Assembly: GCA_037349105.1 (NCBI GenBank)
Contig: JAYJMM010000105.1
Location: forward strand, 1,798,001 to 1,862,000
From: Limnomonas spitsbergensis
Lineage: Eukaryota > Chlorophyta > Chlorophyceae > Chlamydomonadales
Length of the DNA: 64,000 nucleotides
Direction of reading: 5' to 3'
Under the pieces are notes generated by a model. It made no database searches. It had not been told where the DNA came from and was given only the letters and a program-made list of their open reading frames with translations. Shown here piece after piece: positions 1-10,913 of this stretch (the first letter of the stretch is position 1; each line of letters starts with the position of its first letter). The position numbers and the translations under genes are program-made.

Positions 1-3000
1 CGGAATCGGAGTCGGAGACCGACTCGGAGTTGAGCGTGGATGAGGAAAAGGAGAGGAGGATTGAAGAGGCCAAGGTAAGGAAGGGTGTCAGAGGAGGGGG
101 GGGGGGGCATTGGAGGACGGGCAGAGGGCTGTCAGGTCAGAGGCCGATCAGCAAGTTGACTGATTAGGAGACTGGGAGGGACTGAGAACGACTCCTTGGT
201 TCCCAACCTCTCTTGTGCGATCTGGAAGGAGTGATAGGGGGGCGTGTAGGGAGTTGAAGCAGCAGCAGCGTTTGTCAGCAAGTATAGGAATAGCAACAGG
301 AGAGGTCAGGAGCAGGAGCAGCAGCAGGAGGGGTCAGCATCAGCAGGATCATTTTCAGCAGCAGTCATCAGCAGCAGCATCTTGCAGTGGTGTGTGGGGC
401 CAGCTTTGCACATGGACAGGAGAACCCACAATACTTGACAGTGGCCAGAAAACTTGAACAAAGCTCAAGCGCCCAATATGCACGCACACCCTGAGTTGAC
501 ATGTTTGTGTGATCAGGCCAAGCGGTTGGCCCGTACGGAGGTTGCACGCAAGAGTGCCAACAAGGAGCTCCTGAGGTCGCCGATCTGCTGCATCTTGGGT
601 CACGTCGATGTTGGGAAGACCAAGATATTGGACAACATCCGGCGGACAAACGTGCAGGTGGGGTTGGGGACTACTCATTTCTGGTAACTGCTAATGACCT
701 CAGCTTACTGGTGTATGGTCTTGTTGCGCTGGCGCGGTAAGCTGACTCGTGGAGCGCGGTATTGAGCGGTGCGGCTACAGTGCGCCCCTCTCTCATACAG
801 GATGGGACAGGGCTGAAAGATCAGAGGCACTGGCGTCCACTCATCTAGGGGGGATGATTGCGACACACTCAACCTTCACCCGCAAAATAGATATGTCCCA
901 CTAAGTATCTGTCCCGCTAAATATTTGCCCCTTTCAGGACGGCGAGGCAGGTGGTATCACTCAGCAGATTGGCGCAACCTTTGTACCCGTTGAGGCCATC
1001 GAGGCGCGCACGGCGGCCCTGAGGCAGGCCGGCAAGCCCTTTGAGATGAAGCTGCCCGGTAGGTGGAGACAGCGTTTGGGAGGATAGTTTGCAGCCGCTC
1101 CCTCCCCCCCGCCTCTGCCCCTGCCTGATCGGCCGGTGGTTTACATCATCTAAGATAACTCAACGGCCTCCATCATCGAAGCATGCAGATCCAATACAGG
1201 ACATACTGATATTGGTTCTGTCCCGCCAAACTGTTTCTTGTAGGCTGAAGTTGGCCGCAACCTTCCTACCTTTCCTACTTGATCCACCAGCCATCAGACT
1301 AACGGGCTGAGCTCCTGCACCCTGGTCCCGTTTAGGATTCATGGCTGAATTTCAAGTTTTGAGTCCAGGGTACAGTGCAGTATGCAGTGTAGTTGAGATT
1401 GCAGCCTAGCTATGCCCCGTGGACCCTTTTTCCACCGGTCTGTTATACCCGTATTACGAACCCAGAAAACAGAAGCACAGCACCCTGAGCCGCAACGCCC
1501 TGCACCAGGTCTCCTCGTGATCGACACCCCTGGCCACGAATCCTTCACCAACCTGCGGCAGCGTGGGAGTGGTCTGTGTGACATTGCGGTCCTGATCGTG
1601 GACCTGATGCATGGGCTAGAGCAGCAGACCATCGAGTCCATCGGGCTACTCAAGTCGAGGAAGACGCCCTTCATCATCGCGCTGAACAAGGTGGGGGGCA
1701 AAAGGGGCTGCTCAATGGCATAAATTTATCACCTTATTTGCTCACAGATGCCGATGTTCACGCCTGGACTGCGTGTTAACGCTGCGGATGAAGCGTTTGG
1801 CAGGCCACCGGAGGCCACTTTTTGGGGAGGCCAGGGGAGGCCACCTTCTCGGTAGCCCCTGACCCTGCTGATCTATTTTGTGCATATGGTGGGGTTTGAT
1901 AGCTTGGGGGAAGAAGGGTTCCGCTTTGTATGGGTCTAGCAGATCGAAGTTTTATGGTGCGAGCCTGCGAGGCGATTTAGGTGGAGGGGTCCAGTGGCAG
2001 GCCTTGGAGGAGCTTTAGGTTGGGGACAATGGGGACATTGCCCGCTGATATCTAGCGCTACTGAGTGCGAGCATGCAAGCACTGGTGGGGATGTGCAGGC
2101 GCTGTTATGTCAACACGTTCGGCAATGAGGCGGCAGGGCAGGTCATGGACACGACACAGTCAGGGAGGTATGGGACGATGGGCTTGATGCAGCCAAGGAG
2201 ACAAGGATGAGGATGCCGTGTGGGCTGTGGAGGATCTCACACGACCAGGTGCATGTAGATTAATTATTGCATCCGCTGAAGATCTGCTGGCTGTTTTGTT
2301 GAAGACTACCCACAACCCACTGCCCATCAGGGGGAGACCATCCTGAATCCATCGAGGCCTACATCTTTTGGTTGCCCTGCAACTCAAGGGCGCAATTTGT
2401 ATCCGAAGGAAACTGGACCCGCGCTCCTGCATGTGGTCTGGTGAACTTGTCCGCGTGCACGCAAGGCTTGTAGCAGTACACCTCTGCCTTCACTCGCTCC
2501 CCCCCCCTTTTGTTTGCTCCATGCATCACCGAGCGCTTGATTTCGTTGGCCTGCTTTTCACTGAGCACTCGCCCTCATTAGCCCCCTCTATCACCGAATA
2601 GATTGACCGCATGTGTGGCTGGTATCAGGCCACCTCCACTTCACACGCCCTACACTTGTTGCCCCTTTCGAGCACTGAGCACTGGTTATCGATCGCCCCC
2701 TTGCAACAGGTGGACCGGATGTACGGGTGGAAACCCTCGCCCGACATGCCCATCCGTGACGCGTTCAAGCGGCAGAAGGAGTTTGTCAACTTAGAGTTTG
2801 AGCAGCGCAGCTCCCAAGTGTTCCTGCAGCTCAACGAGCAGGTGTGCTGTTGTGTTAAAAACAATTTAGTGATACAGGTGGATGCAGTGATTTCATACAT
2901 GCCAGTTAGTGATTATTCTGTTGTGAGTGATGCTGGAACAGCATGTGTACATGGAGTGATTTGAGTTGTATGGGTGGTGTTGTGGTTGAAGTTATATGAG

Positions 3001-6000
3001 GTGGTGCAGTGAGTAGAGGGTTAGTCTGGCGGTGCTGGTTGCGTGGGAGGCACCTAATGTCATTATGTGGCGGACAGGGTGTACCCGGCCTGGGATCTAG
3101 CCAAGAGCAGGGCATGTCTCTAGCCTGTGACCAGAAGTGTCTCTTAGATGCAGTCCTACTGACAGCCTTTTAACGCCCCCTAAACTGCGCACAGGGTCTC
3201 AATGTCTCCCTGTACTGGAAGAACACGGACCCTCGCAAGTTTGTCAACGTTGTACCTACAAGCGCCATCTCCGGAGAGGGTATTCCGGACCTTCTGCAGG
3301 TGGGTGGCTGTCTGAATATCTGATGATGGAGCTGATATCCAGGGTACGGTAGTGCAGCCCCCTCTGACCATGCGATGCCATGCACTGCGCTCCATGGGCC
3401 ATGCGATGGCATGCACTGATGTCCCTAGGGTCATGCAGTGTGGAAAGTGTGGACAAGGTGCACAGCATGGGCAGGTGCGTCGCTGCATGAGCTGCAACCC
3501 AGGTTGTGCTGACCGTACCGCATCTGATATATCGGCAGCTTGCCTGGAGCTGCATTGTACAGCTGCAGGCAGGCAACAATGGACTGCACGACGGCTCCAA
3601 TTTTTTTGCTGTAGGCCCGGGCCTGACGCTTGCATTTAGGGTTCAGAGCTTGATACCGGTATCAGCACGTGGTGACCGCCAAATGGCAGGTCACCTTGTG
3701 ACTCATGGATGTTTCTTTCAACTGATTTTACTCACACCTCCCCCTCTGATGACCCTCGCCTTCCTCTCCCTTCCTCCCTGCTGTTTGTATGCCCCCTTAC
3801 AGCTCATGGTCAAGCTCACACAGACCATGATGTCGGATCGCCTCATGTTTGTGGACGACACGCAATGCACCGTGCTGGAGGTAAGCACATGGGTGCATGC
3901 CTGCATGCATGCATCCTGCTCGTGGATTGTACAGTTTTGGTGTAACCATGAGGGAACACATGTGTGAATGAATGCATGTGTGAATGTTTCATGCTCTCGG
4001 GACGATGCGCATAGTGCATTGTTGGAGGTGAAACCTGGAGTGACCAGATGTGTGAATACATGTGTGAATGCCACATGTTACATGTCCGTGGATGACGCAA
4101 AGTGCTCCTTTCTGGAAGTGTGTACACACATGGAAATGTACATGCTTCGCACAGGCATGCGATATTGATGTGCTAGACGCTCCCTTGTATACATGCTACG
4201 CCCCAGTCACTGGGTGTAAGCCGATCTCTCAAGCGCCCAATATTGGAGACTTAAGGGTGCCACTTGCAGCCAGCTTATTCTGTCCCTGGCCTCTTGACTC
4301 CCCGACCCCCCTTCACAAAATTCTCTCCCTCTATAGCTTAGGGTTGAGGATTGCCCCCGCCCTGAAATCCCCATCCCCAGGTCAAGACCATGGAGGGCTT
4401 GGGCACGACTGTCGACTGCGTGCTGGTGAATGGCATGCTGCGGGAGGGGGACCGGATCGTGTGCTGCGGCCTCTCTGGGCCCATCACCACCCGCATCAAG
4501 GCCCTCAAGACACCACAGGTGACGCTCGGGCGGGTGGGCAAGCATCCATGGTACTTCATCAACAACAAAAAGGTCTTCCGAATCCAGATCTTCGTTTTTG
4601 GAAGGAGGGGTGAAGAGATGACCCTGGGTCCTCCTCTTCCTTGCACCAGAGGAGGGCCCTGTCATGCCCTCAGCAGACCTACTGGATCTCTGGGTGCTTC
4701 AGGGGTAAAGCTTATTTTGTCAGCAATGAGGCCACCTTGAGCGGGCCGTTCCGCGACTGATGAAGGCCCGATTGGGGCAAACCTTGACCTGCGGAAGGCC
4801 TTTGGCCCAAGCAGCATGGCTATTTGGGTTATGGGGCCTTTGTCTGGAGGCGAGTAGGAAGCTAAAATGTAGCTGAACATTAATTAAGCCATGGAAAAGT
4901 AACGCTGACCAGGGGAGAGGACAAACCAGTGTGGGACTGTGGGTGGGTGACTTAACTGGCTGGCTGCCATGAAACCTCCCTTTCATGCTCTTGTACCTCG
5001 CAACAATCACCCTTAAAGACTTCTCCCGGTTGCACACTTGTCCCTGTGCACTCTCCTGGATGCACTCTCCTGGATGGATGGCTGCCATGATACTGTTGTA
5101 ATTTGCAACATTTGCCTCTTACGCCGGTCCCTTTGCACTCTCCTGGTTGCAGGTGATGAAGGAGATGCGCGTCAAGGGGCTGCTGATGGACCACAAGGAG
5201 ATCCGGGCGGCCATGGGCGTGCGTGTGGTGGCCCAAGGCCTGGAGCAGGCAGTTGCAGGAACGCAGCTGTTCGTTGTCAAGTAAGTAATGTTTTGTCATG
5301 GTATGAATGGCAAGGATGCAGAGTACACCTGGTTCAGGGTTGAGAGTTCGGGGCCTCGTCCTACCCCTAGACAGCGTTTGTTTGGGCGGGATGAGTGCAC
5401 TGAGCTCATTCGGGACGCGCACGGATATCTTTCACTGTTTGGTGGTCCGCGCATGGGACACTGTATCAATCCTGCGGACACTCTTACACGGAGGACGATG
5501 AGGCGGAGCTGCGCTCAACCGTGATGGTGGACATAGCGAATGGCTACGTCAGTACTTGAAGTTGCTACCCAGTACCCACCTGTCCCCCCGCACAGGCCAG
5601 AGGACGATGAGGAGGAGCTGCGTTCAACCGTGATGGAGGACATGGCAGACATCTTCAGCAAGGTTGACAAGGGAGGAGAGGGGGTGTGCGTGCAGGTAAG
5701 AGCTCACAGGGGATGAGAGTGGGGGTGCAGGTGTGGGCTCATAGGGAATATGGGTGAAGGGTTAAGGTGACTCTAACAGCTGCCGCCCGCAACTGTGTTT
5801 GGGTTTGCTGGACTTAAAGCGAAACATCCAACGCACTAACGCAGCATGACCCTGTCGAAACCCTGTCTGAACCCTGCGCAAATGACACAGTGTTGTGTCA
5901 ACCTCTCTGGAAAACGCATACTCACTAAATAATATTTGGACGAAAGGCTGGCCGTAGATTCTGTGCTCCCCCTGGTCATCCTCTCTCCATTACCTGTCTG

Positions 6001-9000
6001 CCTGCCCTGTGGTCTGACTCAACACTTTGCTGAGAGGCATCGCTCTGCTGAGGCTGCAGCGTGACACCAAAACCCTCAGCTAAGGAACTCCTCCCCCCTT
6101 AACCTGGCACCCTGTTCACACCAGCACCCTCCCCGCCCTACCCTACCAGCACCCTGTTCACACTAGCACCCTGTTCACACTAGCACCCTGTTCACACTAG
6201 CACCCTGTTCACACCCGCACACCCTACCCGCCCCCCAGGCCTCTACGCTAGGTGCACTAGAAGCTCTCCTGGAGTTCCTCAGCAGTGACGCCGTCAAGAT
6301 CAACGTTTCCGGAATCAACATTGGGCCGGTCCACAAGAAGGACGTGATGAGGGCCAACGTGATGAATGAGAAGAGTGAGGGGGGATGGCCGATGTAGTGA
6401 ATGAGAAGAGTGAGGAGGGGGTGGCAACAGGAGGGGTAGGGGGCATGGATAATCAATTGATTGCAGGGAGCTTCAGTAGGGCCTCTTTCCAGGTATGCTT
6501 TAGAAGCGCTTGTGGCCGTTTTCCTCCCATTGAGGTTGTCAGACAGGCCCATGAGTCCTGTCCTGGCCTAGCCTTGATGCCTGGAGTGCCCAGGACTGGA
6601 GAGCTCCTTTAGCCATGAAGGCTGACCATGGGTGGGATTAGGGGTGGGTGGGCAGGCAGGTGGGTAGGCAGGTATATGGTGGGGTGGGCAGGCAGGTGGG
6701 AAGAGGGGTGGGCAGGCAGGTGGGTAGGCAGGTATATGGTGAGACAGGTACACCAGGCTCCCTGATGGCACTCGACTACAATTGGTGGGTGGTGGTAAAA
6801 GTGTTATTTTATTTATTGAAATGCGCTCCTTGGATACGTTTTGCATCTTTGTTAAAGCCAGCTACATTTCAGCTTTGTTACTATGTTCCGATTTGTGATG
6901 GAGGGTACCCGATGCATGCCGCCTCATTGCTTGGGACACCAGCAGTAGGCCAGTCATGGTTTGGTCCCAATGGGCTCAGTGGTGTCCCCTTGGTAGGTGG
7001 TCTGGGGCAGGCGAGCGCTGACGTTCTCCTACAGAAGATGGTGCAAGCTATGATGCTGAACCCTTGCTTTTAAGGGCAAGCTCCCAATGCCTCAGACCTT
7101 AAGGGTCTGCTCCTAATTTCTAAATCCTATTGAAGCCTTAGACCCTGGAATCCCTTGACCTGATTTCCTCCACCCTCCAGCAGATTACCAGCCGTCACAT
7201 CCCTCTCATGGTGACCCCTGACTTATCCGCAGAGGCCAAGAAGTTTGCCTGCATCCTCGCCTTTGATGTCCCTGTCAACAAGGAGGCCAAGGAGCTGGCC
7301 GAGGAGTACGGAGTCAAGATTTTCACCGCAGACATCATCTACCACCTGTTTGACCAGTTCACGGTGCGAAGGGAGGCAGGGACTGTTTATGTCCGCGCCC
7401 CTCGGCTGCATGTCAGCTTCCTCTTAGCCCTCCCTTGTTGGGAGGGCCCATGTGCCGCCGGCTATGCTTTGTTTAAGGCTTTGTCCCAGTGGGGCCTTAA
7501 GCGGTTGCGGGACGGCCTGCCAAAGGTGGACTTGCAGCCGGAAACGAAAACACTGTTGAACCAGTGGGGTGTGGGATGGGGCAATGTGCAGGTCGAGTGG
7601 GGGAGGGAGGGGCAGTGTCTGTGCGGGTATTGTATGTGTACAAGCTGGTCCGTGGGGAAGGAAACTTTGTCACCTTTGGGGGCATATAAATTATGGGAGC
7701 GGTGGATCCTGGGGCCAAGGCTTATTCTGCGCTCATGTCGTGCCCGCATACTTAAAACTAGAGCCTCTGAATTATGGGACATCCGATGCGCATGGATATG
7801 ATTGCCTTCCTGTCTTGAAGTCTGCAGGATATATGATTATTGCAGGATGAAAGCTTTCCAAACAGATCTCGAAACATTTAAAAAAACGGTATCCTCATTT
7901 GTAGGCAGGAAAAAGTGCCTATAATTCATAATTCAAACAGCGCACCCTGTTCTTCTTTGCAGGCTTACATGAAGGAGATTCGGTCTTCGGAGCAGGAGGC
8001 CGCGCGCTTTGACGCCGTCTTCCCGTGCACGCTGAAGGTGACTGTTTCGCTTGTCAAATAATCGCCCTGACCGCCCTCGCTTTCCCAAATGGCCATTCTT
8101 GTAGGGTTGCCTTAATAGCAGCATTAGCCCGGGCCCATGCACTGTACATGTGATCAGTAAAAGCATGTCGGCAGGCTCCAGGGTTTCGGAAGCTTACAGG
8201 ATATAAGGTTTGGTGTGCTGGGGGATGCCAAGATAGCAAGAGTCTGTGGCCATCTGTCATACTCACGTACAGCAGCGTGTGTCGTGTGACATGTCTGGGC
8301 CTCCTGGCAACTAGTGTGGTCTCTGGGGGGCCAAACCCAGCCCAGATATAGCCCCGACCTGGCCCACGATAAAATGGACCGTGCGGGTTTATGGAGAGAT
8401 GGACACTATGGATAAATGTGTCGATTCTTGCGTGTGGATGTAGGTAAGTAGGGAAGCTGTTGTTAGGGTGGATGCAGGGGCCTCTGGTATTGGACTTATG
8501 TTTGACAGTGCCTCTGTCTTTGCGCAGATCATGCCAGCGTGCATCTTCAACGCCAAGGACCCAATCGTGCTTGGTGTGGAAGTGGTGGAGGGAATCGCTA
8601 AGGTGAGATCTAGTCCCACACACCTCGTCTGCGCTCAATGGACTCAGAAAAAGTGGAATCCGACTTCTGAAACCAAAACGGATCAGCGTATGGCCTGTGG
8701 GGTCAGGGGGGATCTCTATCCGATTTTGTGAGCTGTTGAACAGTTCGCAAGACAGGGTGAAGGGTTGCATAGCTGTGGAGATCGTCCAGGTGTCCAATGG
8801 CATTATGCAAGCTACCCATGGACAGTCTAATAACTGGGCGAGCTTAAACATGGCTTGGAACCTTATTGCAATGAGTGGCTGATGGCCTCATTTGGTAACC
8901 TGCATGGTCTCTTAGGGAGGCCAGGATGGTAGACTGGCATGCTGGTAGGGATTGTGACCCCCCTTTTGTCTAAACCCGCCCTTGGTGTTGGTCGATAACC

Positions 9001-10290
9001 TTCACACCTGCCATGTTCACACTATTGGGCTCATGCAAGTCCACCAGTGAGATTTTCCACACACGTTGTAGCGCTGTCCTGAGTGGCAGGCGTCCTGCAC
9101 CATGCCCCAGTTCTCCATTCTTTGCATTTTGTCAACATGGCGATGCATGCCAAAAACCCTTTTTTATGAGATTCTCATCAAGCGTCTGCAGTACTTGTAG
9201 GATATGTACATGACAGCAGGCGGCACAGGCGGCGATGCTGTCCCCTGTTGTTTATGATGTTCACTTGTCAATCCTGTTTAGGGTCAAGCTGTGGGACCTC
9301 ATTGGTTTGTGAGCTGTGGCCACTGAAGGGTTTGTTCAACACAGGGGGCACCAGACCTGGGGCGCACACCCACAGGTGCCCTGAACCATAGGCACAGTGC
9401 CGCGTTTAAGCGTGAACTGTGGAGCCTGTACTCCCTTCACAGCCGAAGCATGGGCTGTGGCCGTTAGCCCTCGCAACGTGTGCCACCCAGCCCTCCTCAT
9501 CCCAACCCTGGCTGCTTCCCCGTCTGTCCCTCGAGTAATTTGAAATAGTTGTGAAATAGTTGTGAATGGAAAACAATCCTCCTCCCTGCAGGTGGGCACC
9601 CCCTTGTGCATCCCCACCAAGAACGGCATGGACCTTGGGCGCATTGCCTCCATGGAGCTCAACCATAAGGTGGTTGACACGGCGCGCGCGGGGCAGTCGG
9701 TGGCGATGAAGATCGAGAGCACAAACGCAACAGAGGGCAGCAGACTGTATGGGCGGCACTTTGACCATACAGACCCGCTGGTAAGGGTCTCTCTGTTTTT
9801 CTTTCAGATGTTTCTTTGTGAGTGTGTCAGCTCGGCTTACGGTAGCCTGCGATTGGAGGGAGAACTCCCCACGTGGTGGTGTGGCATTTTGTAGCCATGA
9901 TGATGCTGGTGCTGCCGTGCTGCTGGTACTGCCGGCTGGCCCCCCAGGCATGCTTCAGGGAAGTAGGGAACAGGCTGGCAGCCAAGTCCTTGCTCGCCAG
10001 CCGCATAGCAGTGGCTAGCAGTGGGCTATGTACAGACATATTGCCGAATGCGATGCCCTCTTGTGTCTCCCTCCTGACTCGATAGGCTCCCTCCTTTCTA
10101 TGCACCCCCCTCATGGGACATGCATACTGCCTTCTCCTCTCACCCCTGCCCTCTCGTCGCGCTCCCCCGGCAGGTCAGCCGCATTACTCGGGAGTCCATC
10201 GATGCCCTCAAGTCCTTCTTTGCTGACGAGATGACCAAGGATGATTGGCGGCTGGTGATCAAGTTGAAGAAGACCTTCCAGGTTTCATAA
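1..10290 (+). CDS. eIF5B: Eukaryotic translation initiation factor 5B (eIF5B/IF2-like GTPase), 3' part, 16 exons
   Basis: Cytosolic GTPase that drives ribosomal subunit joining and Met-tRNAi positioning. Exons read from GT-AG borders with agreeing phase: 1-74, 517-657, 938-1058, 1509-1690, 2710-2841, 3195-3299, 3803-3880, 4381-4518, 5153-5280, 5596-5695, 6239-6374, 7233-7363, 7963-8037, 8528-8602, 9592-9780, 10174-10290 (TAA at 10288). They give about 639 residues. The first visible exon is acidic and ends EEAK, as just before the GTPase domain in this family. G motifs: G1 GHVDVGKT (617-ish), G2 [11 protein letters not shown]3 DTPGHE, G4 NKVD spanning the 1690/2710 junction, G5 SAISGEG. Domain II, the IF2-like third domain ([17 protein letters not shown]) and domain IV ([21 protein letters not shown]) follow in family order. 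The acidic/basic N-terminus lies outside the window. G1 has Val where Thr is usual. Several introns hold copies of exon pieces (see findings). Confidence 0.97.
3841..4130 (+). repeat. Exon 7 / donor boundary present three times inside eIF5B
   Basis: The real exon end encodes [10 protein letters not shown] followed by GTAAGC at 3881. Two diverged copies follow in the intron: one near 3996-4032 reads [11 protein letters not shown], and one near 4084-4122 reads [12 protein letters not shown]. Each is followed by intron-like TGTGTGAAT / ACACATGG sequence. This looks like a tandem duplication of an exon-intron boundary; neither extra copy is needed to keep the gene in frame. Confidence 0.7.
4969..5152 (+). 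repeat. Duplicated 3' splice-site region in eIF5B intron 8
   Basis: GGCTGCCATGA occurs near 4970 and again near 5081. Each is followed by a similar stretch with a GCAACA core and ending in TTTGCACTCTCCTGG or TGTGCACTCTCCTGG. GCACTCTCCTGG appears three times in total. Only the last copy runs into the functional acceptor TTGCAG at 5152. Confidence 0.6.
5487..5540 (+). pseudogene. Decayed copy of eIF5B exon 10 in the preceding intron
   Basis: GAGGACGATGAGGCGGAGCT and the following ~30 nt match the true exon at 5600-5650 with a few substitutions. The shared peptide is EDDE(A/E)ELRSTVM. The copy lies ~110 nt upstream of the real exon and lacks its second half ([12 protein letters not shown]). It is therefore a partial tandem exon duplication that has lost coding use. 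Confidence 0.75.
6148..6214 (+). repeat. 17-bp minisatellite (4 copies) upstream of eIF5B exon 11
   Basis: AGCACCCTGTTCACACT is repeated four times without gaps, at 6148, 6165, 6182 and 6199. A related copy lies near 6110-6122. The array sits in the pyrimidine-rich stretch just before the acceptor at 6238. Confidence 0.9.
6641..6741 (+). repeat. 60-bp period G-rich repeat in eIF5B intron 11
   Basis: GTGGGCAGGCAGGTGGGTAG followed by GCAGGTATATGGTG is present at 6648-6681 and 6708-6741, with a shortened copy between them. It is simple intronic repeat DNA. On the other strand it would read as a proline/cysteine-rich ORF, which I do not regard as coding. Confidence 0.85.
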
Positions 10291-10908
10291 TGCGCAGAGA
10301 CTAGGGGTGGGGAGGCGGGGACATGGCTTGTCTGATCCCCTGGGGTTTCATAGGCCGCCTCCGCCTCCACCCGCTCTGCAGGTGGGCCCAGAGGAGCGCT
10401 GTTGGAAGTTCGTTGTAGAAGCACGTTGGAAGCATGCGGGGCTGGGACACGAGCATGAATCGAAAGAGGGCCACACTGTGGAGTGCCATCATGTATTCAT
10501 GCCGCTTTGCTCCTTGTGCCTTGCTCTGGGTGCATCGTCATGTGCAACAAATGGTCCTTGCCCATGTGTGGGGTAGGGGGGGACCCTCTTTAGCCTGAGT
10601 GCCTGAGGGTTCTCCCTCATGTCTGGCATCTTTCCATTATCTATGACGGTTGTATTACGTTTTCCGGCCTGGGGGATTTCACCTCGTGGTCACATGCAAG
10701 TCCTGAATCTGGCAAGGAGCGTCCATCCCTCTGTCTCTTCCCAGCCAGGTCAGAAATCCATTATGGGGAGGCAGGGCCCCATGATGAGGTCACAAGCGCT
10801 TGGGTTGATTGCAATTGTGGTTAAAGCGGGCGTTGTGCATTGGCGTTGCATGGGTGTCGCGGTGATGACGAGGTTTTTGTCTGGGCGGCTCATGCTTGTG
10901 GCTTACAC

Positions 10909-10913
10909 TGTAA
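10909..10913 (+). promoter_or_regulatory. Candidate polyadenylation signal TGTAA for eIF5B
   Basis: TGTAA is the usual poly(A) signal of chlorophycean nuclear genes. This is a plausible copy 619 nt downstream of the eIF5B stop. Motif match only. Confidence 0.45.

Noticed and set aside
200..457. CAG-rich ORF in the first eIF5B intron as an extra exon
   Set aside because: The flanking exons (EEAK | AKRLAR) join in phase without it and match the family; the stretch is simple repeat.
8054..8851. 265-residue minus-strand ORF across eIF5B exons 13-14
   Set aside because: It overlaps a well-supported + strand exon (8528-8602) in antisense and has no recognisable domain.
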